From the NCBI RefSeq assembly GCF_947507565.1, contig NC_089182.1, forward strand, positions 806,001-870,000: DNA of 64,000 nt, in the 5' to 3' direction. Both the position numbers and the translations under genes were made by a program. The notes under the pieces are model-generated. The model did not search any database, had not been told where the DNA came from, and worked only from the letters and a program-made list of their open reading frames with translations. This stretch comes from Oscarella lobularis (taxonomy: Eukaryota > Porifera > Homoscleromorpha > Homosclerophorida > Oscarellidae). Positions 55,920 through 64,000 of this stretch are shown here, piece by piece. Each line of letters begins with the position of its first letter. The first letter of the stretch is position 1.

Positions 55920-58900
55920 TCATGCAGTTGCTGCCAACATTTCTTTGAGGCGGCTTTGCGTGACTTTGAATGGAGGCCTCTCGTTCGGTTCTTCATCCCA
56001 ACAAGCCGTCATTAGTTCCACGTAGTCGTTAGGACACGATTGCGACAGCACGGATGGCGAGAGAGTCGGACGCAGCCCGCTGATGATGCTGTCCATAAGA
56101 TCGCACATGTATTTGTATTCACTCTGAATGTCCTGGTAAGGCAACTTGCGCGTTATGATCTCCCATAGGACGATGCCAAAGCTAGAAAGACATCAGAGTG
56201 ATGAACGCAAAGCAAGGCCGGATCATCTCACTCACCTGTACACATCAGCAGAAGTACCGTATCCTTTTTTCAAAACGGCTTCAGGAGCTTTCCACAACGA
56301 AGTACCAAAGGAGTAGGAGGAATATTTCAAGCGGTCTCGATCCTTGCCACGTAATGAAATTAGTGGCACGTCTTCGCTGAAATCTGAAAAACCGCTATCT
56401 ACTCCTGACGGTGGCGTGTCGTCTACTGCACTTTCGTCACTTCCTCTGAGAAGAAGAGCGCACCCGAAATCAGCCACCTTGACGCACCAGCGCGTGTCTA
56501 CGAGCAAATTGGCGCATTTCAAGTCGCGATGGAGCCGCGGGGGATCCAAGCTGTGCAAGTACTGCATTCCCTTGGCGGCGTCCAAAGCGCAGCGCAGTTT
56601 TCTTTCGTAGTCGAGCTCCACCTTCGCGTCGTCTAAGATGCCTCGAAGCGATCCCATCTCCATGAACTCGACGACGAAAGCGGGAGCGACGTCTTTGGGT
56701 AGCCACACGGCGCCGATGAAAAGCACGATGTTCTTGTGGCGAACTCGTTTCATCATGTTGAGCTCTTTGGCGTTGTCGTCTTTCATTATGTCGACGATTT
56801 CGGGTTTTAGTTTTTTGACGGCGACCTCGTCGCCGCAGTATTCGCCCCGATACACGACTCCGAATCCTCCCGTGGCAATGACGTCTTTGATCGTTAACTT
56901 CTTGGCGTCGATTGCCCACGCTTGTTCTTCGTCGTTGAGTTGTTGCCTTGTTTTTTCTAGAGTTCCCTCCGCCGTTTCTAAAGCGATTTTTTGCTTCTTT
57001 CGATAACGCCAGCTCACGCCAAGACAGCCCGAGAATAAACCCACGACTATGGCCACGATTAACGCTCCAGATCCTATCAAGTAGTAGGTGGGGGTCTGGC
57101 ACGTCAAGCCCGTGTAACCGGCATCGCATTTGCAAAAAACGGTGTCTTTGCCTCGCACTGGTACGCATTTTCCGTGGTGGCAATAGTCGCGAATGCACGT
57201 GCAGTTGTCAAAACCGATACTTCCCTCGAGTTCAGTTGTCATTCCCGTCGGACACATCGTACATGTTTTAGCTCCAGCATTCGAGAACGTTCCCTTAGGA
57301 CAAATTCTGCACGGAATTGACGTGAAATCGGTGCTGTTGTACCCAGCGAAGCAGCCCGGTTTGAACGACCAGATACTGGCGGTCTCACCGTAAGTGTCGC
57401 TTTGTCTCATGTTGATTGAAAAGATTTCATCTTTTCGCGCGAAAAGGACTTGACGGTCGTTGCCGGGACTCTGATATTGGGACAATCGTATCCACTTCTT
57501 TTCATTGAAATCGAGAGTATACAGCCCACGAGATTGAGGGCAGTACTTGCGTTTTATGTCGCCAGGAGACTGCTTCTCAATCAATGCTTGGCGCAAGCGA
57601 ATACATCGGGCACTGTCAAGTGCGTCGTCTGCGACAATAATTCGCTTTCCAAGCATTACTCCTTTGTATTGACAAACGAAATTTTGACTCGGCGACGTGC
57701 CTACGTTTAGTATCTTGTGCCTACTCCACGAGGCCGACATCAAATTGAATTGCCATGTATAGTTTTGAAAACATCTACCCGCTATTTTCAATTGCCCACT
57801 GAAAACGTACATGGAGTTGAGAGTGTGACTATAATAAGCCGAATGGCCGAATCGGCCGGATGGTCTCAACGCGTTATCGCTTACTCGTACTTCTCTCCAT
57901 TCGAAATCAAACTCTTTCTCGCGCCTGCCTTGAATCACGGTCAGAATCCAGAGATCGTTGAAAAGAGAAACATTGTTGCTGTCGCCTTGTGGAGCTACAC
58001 CTCCAAACAGAAGGAAGCTCGAGTTTTGCAATGATACGAGTGACGCGAAAGCTCTAGGCGATGGACTACTAACGTTTCCCAACTGCACCCAAGTTCGCAA
58101 GTGATCGAGATACAGCCACAGTTCGTTGACAGCAGATACTTTAGCGTCATCATGAACAAAATATTTTCGCAATCCGAATCCCAATAGCAGGTAGTTGTGA
58201 TATGATACCACCGACGCCGTGAAGGGTATGACGTCTGGAAACTCGTCCAAGTCGTATCGCCACCATCGAAAAGTCTTCAAGTCTAGCGTCCACATTTCTG
58301 GCACTGTCATATGCCATATATGGATAAAGTAAGTCCATATGTCCTGTCCTTCGACCGACACCTGTACATCAAGGTTTTCATAATGGCCTGTAAAATAGAG
58401 AAGGTGGTCGTTTATTGTAGTATAGGCTGCAAAAGTGGACAGCAAGTTGGGAGAAAGAATCGGCGTGTTGTCTCTCACCCATTCCAATGAGACCCCCGTC
58501 TTCTCTTCGTTTCCCTGCAATCTCCACATATTCGAATCAGTTGGATGGCCACCGTAGACGAACAGTTCGTTCTTATTTACAGCTGCACTCGCGAACGCAA
58601 TGCTTTGTAGTCTAGCTTTGTAGTTAGAGTCTGCTGAATGGAATGTTGACGCAGCTCCGTCGAGGTTCATAGTCACTGCGTCTAGCCCGTTGGAAACAAC
58701 GAGCGTTTTCAACGTTGTATAGTACCCGTGGACAGAACTACCAAACTGATTAAAGTTATGGTGAATTCTTTCTCCCTTTTCCCATTCACGCGTACTGACG
58801 TTGAAACGCAATAGCCTGAACGAAAGATTCTCGATATCAGGCCACAAGAGTCCAAAGAAATACACGTTCATATGATAATCGACGTAAGGCGCAATGGACA

Positions 58901-59690
58901 TTACAACTTCATCTGGCTTTGTTTCAATATGCTCCCATCTATACTCGGGACTGATTCCGCGATCAAAACCGCTGTCGTTTACGCAATTCAAAAGCCACAG
59001 TTCCGTGAGCCCTATCGGGTTGAAAAGTACAACAAACAGAGACTCTTTGCAACTGCAATTCGACGAGTTCTGTCCTAGAACAGCGAAACTGTGAAACTCA
59101 AAATTCCGTGAAAACAATGTCGATTTGCTTCCGTTAGTGATAGTAGTTTGCACTTCAATCCAAGTTTCAGTTTGACCATCAAAGATCCACGTGTCATTAG
59201 GGGTCACCTCTGATAATGTCCCCCAGCAAACGTTATCAGTGCAATAGATGCCTCCTGTCAGAAACACACGACTGCCGCATAGTGTTGCCATAGTATGGCC
59301 CTGCCTTGCATGAGGTTCAGACTTTAGGTCGAGTTGAGTCCACGAATGCGTTCGTGGACTGTATATCCACGTATCGCCCAGCGAGCTCTCATCTGTTTGT
59401 GAGTGAAAAATGCCAGAAATGAGGCTTCCTCCAAACAGAAGAAGTCTTTTCGGGGACCCGATTTTTGACTCGTTTCGAGAGTAAAATACCATAGCTTGAT
59501 CCCTTCTATAGCTAGGCACGTTTGATCTCCACGCGGCTTCAGAACGCAAGTTGCACCAGTTATTTATCGCTTCTTCCTTCAGCGTGCACACGAGAGGATC
59601 GAATTTCGCCAGCTGCCTCTCAAAATATTCTTCATTGCGATCGCCAGAGATGGGCAAAGCGAACAGAAGCGGAACTTGAAACCAAACGAT
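55920..59690 (-). CDS. kelch/EGF/transmembrane receptor with TKL-type kinase, copy 1
   Basis: Main exon 56236-59690 plus last exon 55920-56181 (phase AG|C). The exon starts inside a hydrophobic IVWFQVPLLFALPISG, probably the signal peptide, so a small 5' exon is missing. About 780 residues carry kelch-type repeats (LLLFGGSLIS..DTWIYSPRTHSWTQL, SSFLLFGGVAPQGDSNNVSLFNDLWIL, GRFGHSAYYSHTLNSMYVFSG). Next are a GCC2/GCC3 ephrin-receptor-like Cys motif (CPKGTFSNAGAKTCTMCPTG), an EGF module (CVPVRGKDTVFCKCDAGYTGLTC) and a TM helix (LIGSGALIVAIVVGLFSGCLGV). The kinase has ATGGFGVVYRG, VAVKKL, HRDLKCAN, ADFG, KAPE. HRDLKxxN and the overall sequence fit the TKL group, not tyrosine kinases. An insert of about 40 residues separates DFG from APE. 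Confidence 0.88.
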
Positions 59691-60330
59691 CTAATAAGGA
59701 AGACTAATAAGGGCCGGGGCATCTCATAACCTAAAACAATAACTGTCGCTAAGGCGTCACCCTCGATCAGATAATCGATTGGGTCGACCCCTGACCGAAC
59801 GTGCTGGTACTGCGGTGCCAAGGACTGGCGCAGTATATGTATGAAGCAGCCTTCCTGGCACTTGGTAACTAACTGACTTTTCAGTCATGATACAGTCCAA
59901 TCCCAGTTGTTTCATATGTATGTGCTCTTCATGCAGCCTCGCCCCCTAAAGCCCCCAGAAGAGGGCCTGGTCGGGGACGAGGCTATTCTTTGTAGGCCCG
60001 CTAGCTATGATCAAGTAAAGCATGCGTATGGCTTACCGTAGCTGCCGTTTTCATTGGCACCGCTTGCCAGGATATGCGGAAAAGAGTGTCTTACCCGGAT
60101 AGTCTTCAACGCGGATGTCGATATTTCCTGCCCGGAAGTTGAGAGAGAGCGCGCGCCGCGTGCGAAGGAGTAGGCAGCTGGAGTAGGCACCAAAATGCAC
60201 GTAGCAAAAATAACCGTACCTGCGGCCAGCAGAAGAAAACAAATCGTCATCAAATGGGAAAAAACAGACAACGACGACACCAAAACGCTTCAGCAAAAAA
60301 AAACCAACATCGAAAATCCTCAAATCAGTT
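59691..60330 (-). other. region between kinase copy 1 and the beta-helix pseudogene; possible small 5' exons
   Basis: On the minus strand a short ORF begins MTICFLLLAAGTVIF (about 60247 downward) with GT donors after LLLAA and near 60095 and 60030. These could be 5' exons supplying a signal peptide to a minus-strand gene, perhaps the kinase, but no joining was convincing. Otherwise nothing recognised. Confidence 0.3.
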
Positions 60331-61300
60331 ACATGTCCAAAACTTTACGACCGGCGTTGATAATGTCTTCATCCTCAGGCCATTTGGCCGCAGTCGTTCC
60401 CTTGTCGTTCCCCTTGGCCTGCCATTGGGCGAGGCTCATTCCGCATTCGGTGACTTTCCCAGTGGGAGTGAAGATCTGATTATCGTGCCCGATTATCGTG
60501 CACGACCGTCATTCCGGGCCCCGAACACGTGCCGTGCCCGTAGTCGCCGTCGCCATTCATGACGACATAATTAATTTATAGAACATACCCTCGTGTCCCT
60601 CCAGCTGACCGCAAATGCCGAAACCGCGTCCAACGTAAGCGTAGACGTTGTCATGGTGATGATTGTCGTGACCGTCAAAGTCATTTTTCATCCCATTTCC
60701 GCTATAGGCGAAAAAGTTGTTGTGGGTCTCGTAGTAGCACGATCCGTCGTCGTTGTTGATCGCCTCCTGTTCGCAATCATAAAGTTTTTGGATATATAGT
60801 CGTATTGCTTGATGGGAGACGGCGTCTTTCCGTCGAGCACCTTCGTGACGAACACCTGACGATCCCAGCTATTGAACGGTCCGTGATCGCCCGATTCTCG
60901 ACACGTGTTAAACAGAATGTTCTCCGTGAGATTCGACGCGCCGCCGAAGCCGTCGTTGAAATTGATTCCGGCTCGCGGTCCGTTGAAGAAAACGTTTCCC
61001 TGGAGGAGATTCTGACACGACTTCGCTTGGAAGTAGAACGACGACTGTTTTTCCCAAATTCCCAGCTCGTGAACGAAATTATAGAGAATTCGATTGAAAC
61101 GAGGCTGATTGCCGTCGGTGCCGTTCGGTCCCATGCCGTCGATTCCCGCTCCGCTCGTGTATCCCCACGAAGCGATGGCCGTGTCGCGAATTCCGACTTC
61201 TGAACGGTCGTATTTCGAATGTATCCCGATATCATGACGGCATTTCCGAAATTCCCGTTACCGGTTTGTCTTGACTTCCGTCACGTTGAAAAGGGTTTTG
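60331..61300 (-). pseudogene. right-handed beta-helix (PbH1-type) protein, decayed
   Basis: Segments of one protein appear in order but in different frames: NAVMISGYIRNTTVQKS, then IASWGYTSGAGIDGMGPNG and FNRILYNFVHELGIWEKQSS, FFNGPRAGINFNDGFGG, ILFNTCRESGDHGPFNSWDRQ. Next are EAINNDDGSCYYETHNNFF, MKNDFDGHDNHHHDN and FGICGQLEGHE, then VMNGDGDYGHGTCSGPGM and the end INAGRKVLDM. The Asn/Gly-rich repeats fit a parallel beta-helix. Frame changes near 61195 (one or two bases), near 60785 (one base) and near 60490, where CACGATAATC is repeated, break the gene. It is a host gene relic, or possibly a poor assembly patch. The enzyme activity of the family is uncertain. Confidence 0.6.
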
Positions 61301-61373
61301 ACGCTCGTTACGACGTACTGAGTGTCAGCGGGAGACATTAAATACATCTATGCTGGCAGCCTTCACAATGCAC

Positions 61374-61480
61374 AGGCTGCTTCTAGTAAGGTTCTTTTGA
61401 ATTGACGGAGCATTCAACGAAGGTTTCACAGGCATAGTGTCAGGCATACTTTCCGCCACTCCGAGACTTCCGTGTTCTAC
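61374..61480 (-). pseudogene. duplicated fragment of the Frizzled-like gene's first exon
   Basis: This reproduces the 5' part of exon 1 at 55413-55520: MPDTMPVKPSLNAPSIQKN then LTRSSL, with only a few base differences. Homology stops abruptly at AGGCTGCTTC, so the membrane helix, CRD and receptor core are missing. It marks the left end of the duplicated block. Confidence 0.85.
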
Positions 61481-61857
61481 GTATAGCTGTACCTTTGTGG
61501 CCCGTATGAGGAAGTTCAGAGTTCGGCGTAATCCACAACTGTGGGAACTGGCGCGTTGCCTATAACCGATACTGGCGTGCCCATAACCGGTAAGAGGGAC
61601 TAGAAGTAGTGGGGGGCCCTCAATCCATTGCAGACGGCGATTTCGTTCATGATACACATGATACGGCGCGGAGACTACTTCGGTCCTTGCTCCGTGATTG
61701 CGCTAGCTACCCGAATCAACTTTTTACCATCTGCTAACACAAGGGAAGATCGATCGAGACCGAAAGCGCGCCGCTGATCTCTACCCTAACTCTGAGCGGC
61801 CCGGGCCTATAGCATCGGTCGGTCATTACCATCTCCCATACTACTAGTACTAACACT

Positions 61858-64000
61858 TCATGCAGTTGCTGCCAACATTTCTTTGAGGCGGCTTTGCGTG
61901 ACTTTGAATGGAGGCCTCTCGTTCGGTTCTTCATCCCAACAAGCCGTCATTAGTTCCACGTAGTCGTTAGGACACGATTGCGACAGCACGGATGGCGAGA
62001 GAGTCGGACGCAGCCCGCTGATGATGCTGTCCATAAGATCGCACATGTATTTGTATTCACTCTGAATGTCCTGGTAAGGCAACTTGCGCGTTATGATCTC
62101 CCATAGGACGATGCCAAAGCTAGAAAGACATCAGAGTGATGAACGCAAAGCAAGGCCGGATCATCTCACTCACCTGTACACATCAGCCGAAGTACCGTAT
62201 CCTTTTTTCAAAACGGCTTCAGGAGCTTTCCACAACGAAGTACCAAAGGAGTAGGAGGAATATTTCAAGCGGTCTCGATCCTTGCCACTTAATGAAATTA
62301 GTGGCACGTCTTCGCTGAAATCTGAAAAACCGCTATCTACTCCTGACGGTGGCGGTGGCGTGTCGTCTACTGCACTTTCGTCACTTCCTCTGAGAAGAAG
62401 AGCGCACCCGAAATCAGCCACCTTGACGCACCAGCGCGTGTCTACGAGCAAATTGGCGCATTTCAAGTCGCGATGGAGCCGCGGGGGATCCAAGCTGTGC
62501 AAGTACTGCATTCCCTTGGCGGCGTCCAAAGCGCAGCGCAGTTTTCTTTCGTAGTCGAGCTCCACCTTCGCGTCGTCTAAGATGCCTCGAAGCGATCCCA
62601 TCTCCATGAACTCGACGACGAAAGAGGGAGCGACGTCTTCAGGTAGCCACACGGCGCCGATGAAAAGCACGATGTTCTTGTGGCGAACTCGTTTCATCAT
62701 GTTGAGCTCTTTGGCGTTGTCGTCTTTCATTATGTCGACTATTTCGGGTTTTAGTTTTTTGACGGCGACCTCGTCGCCGCAGTATTCGCCCCGATACACG
62801 ACTCCGAATCCTCCCGTGGCAATGACTTCTTTGATCGTTAACTTCTTGGGGTCGATTGCCCACGCTTGTTCTTCGTCATTGAGTTGTTGCCTTGTTTTTT
62901 CTAGAGTTCCCTCCGCCGTTTCTAAAGCGATTTTTTGCTTCTTTCGATAACGCCAGCTCACGCCAAGACAGCCCGAGAATAAACCCACAACTATGGCCAC
63001 GATTAACGCTCCAGATCCTATCAAGTAGTAGGTGGGGATCTGGCACGTCAAGCCCGTGTAACCGGCATCGCATTTGCAAAAAACCGTGTCTTTGTCTCGC
63101 ACTGGTACGCATTTTCCGTGGTGGCAATAGTCGAGAATGCACGTGCAGTTGTCAAAACCGATACTTCCCTCGAGTTCAGTTATCATTCCCGTCGGACACA
63201 TCGTACATGTTTTAGCTCCAGCATTCGAGAACGTTCCCTTAGGACAAATTCTGCACGGAATTGACGTGAAATCGGTGCTGTTGTACCCAGCGAAGCAGCC
63301 CGGTTTGAACGACCAGATACTGGCGGTCTCACCGTAAGTGTCGCTTTGTATCATGTTGATTGAAAAGATTTGATCTTTTCGCGCGAAAAGGACTTGACGG
63401 TCGGTTCCGGGACTCTGATATTGGGACAATCGTATCCACTTCTTTTCATTGAAATCGAGAGTATACTGCCCACGAGATTGAGAACAGTACTTGCGTTTTA
63501 AGTCGTCGGGAGACTGCTTCGTAATCAATGCTTGGCGCAAACGAATACATCGGGCACTGTCAAGTGCGTCGTCTGCGACAATAATTCGCTTTCCAAGCAT
63601 TACTCCTTTGTATTGACAAACGAAATTTTGACTCGGCGACGTGCCTACGTTTAGTATCTTGTGCCTACTCCACGAGGCCGACATCAAATTGAATTGCCAT
63701 GTATAGTTTTGAAAACATCTACCCGCTATTTTCAATTGCCCACTGAAAACGTACATGGAGTTGAGAGTGTGACTATAATAAGCCGAATGGCCGAATCGGC
63801 CGGATGGTCTCAACGCGTTATCGCTTACTCGTACTTCTCTCCATTCGAAATCAAACTCTTTCTCGCGCCTGCCTTGAATCACGGTCAGAATCCAGAGATC
63901 GTTGAAAAGAGAAACATTGTTGCTGTCGCCTTGTGGAGCTACACCTCCAAACAGAAGGAAGCTCGAGTTTTGCAATGATACGAGTGACGCGAAAGCTCTA
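61858..64000 (-). CDS. kelch/EGF/transmembrane TKL receptor kinase, copy 2 (partial)
   Basis: Last exon 61858-62119 and main exon from 62174 to beyond 64000, with the same junction as copy 1. It is open throughout and keeps all kinase motifs (ATGGFGVVYRG, VAVKKL, HRDLKCAN, ADFG, KAPE), the EGF and the ephrin-receptor-like module. Differences from copy 1 include KDV to KEV before the glycine loop, PKD to PED, APAF to APSF, and two extra prolines in the activation-segment insert (TPPPPSG). The N-terminal kelch part continues outside the window. It looks functional. Confidence 0.9.

Larger units (their letters stand above)
61374..64000. repeat. recent segmental duplication of 55413 to at least 58057
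   Basis: The sequence from 61374 to the window end matches 55413-58057 with scattered substitutions and small indels (for example 6 extra bases, GGTGGC, near 62350). Introns, UTRs and flanks match as well as exons, so the event is recent. The right end lies beyond the window. Confidence 0.95.

Noticed and set aside
56232-57198. Receptor tyrosine kinase identity for the duplicated kinases
   Set aside because: The catalytic loop is HRDLKCAN, not HRDLAARN, and the overall motif pattern is TKL-like.

Overview
The window reads as compact animal genomic DNA. Genes have many short introns (mostly about 45-90 nt), intergenic gaps are often only tens to a few hundred bases, and coding DNA is rich in CG and TCG. 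The gene set is metazoan: a voltage-gated calcium channel beta subunit, PDE1, SETD2, laminin-EGF/Kazal/anaphylatoxin matrix modules, a Frizzled-class receptor and a CNG channel. Sequences are divergent from bilaterians. I infer a sponge, possibly a homoscleromorph such as Oscarella, from the compactness and the basement-membrane-type matrix protein. This is inference and was not tested by search. I saw no recognisable retroelement, CRISPR array, rRNA or tRNA gene.

Left part (1-11.2 kb): the 5' exon of a VWA-domain gene (minus); a 2 kb stretch with no recognisable gene; a GC-rich, CCAAT-rich promoter with a short polyadenylated transcript; AKIP1 (plus); and a head-to-tail array of four GH27 alpha-galactosidase genes (minus). 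Each array gene has the same three-exon structure and a shared upstream E-box-like element.

Middle part (11.2-33 kb): CACNB, ESF1, PDE1 (with a 21-CAG polyglutamine tract), a GHKL-ATPase/coiled-coil/RING protein, and a 7 kb gene for a secreted mosaic matrix protein (three nidogen-G2F-like barrels, three anaphylatoxin-like modules, a Kazal module and laminin-EGF modules). All are on the plus strand.

Right-middle part (33-53 kb): PYROXD1 and SETD2 almost touching, a cysteine-rich one-pass membrane protein (minus) divergent from eIF1, LARP4/4B, a cyclic-nucleotide-gated channel with a GYG-type filter, histone H1 (minus) with a 3' stem-loop, and EFCAB11.

Right end (53-64 kb): a Frizzled-like receptor (minus), a kelch/EGF/transmembrane/TKL receptor kinase (minus), a decayed right-handed beta-helix gene, then a nearly identical second copy of the kinase that runs off the window. 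A 5' fragment of the Frizzled-like first exon was carried along in the same duplication.

Most genes here are unrelated housekeeping or signalling genes. Functional links are limited to the two tandem families (alpha-galactosidases; receptor kinases).
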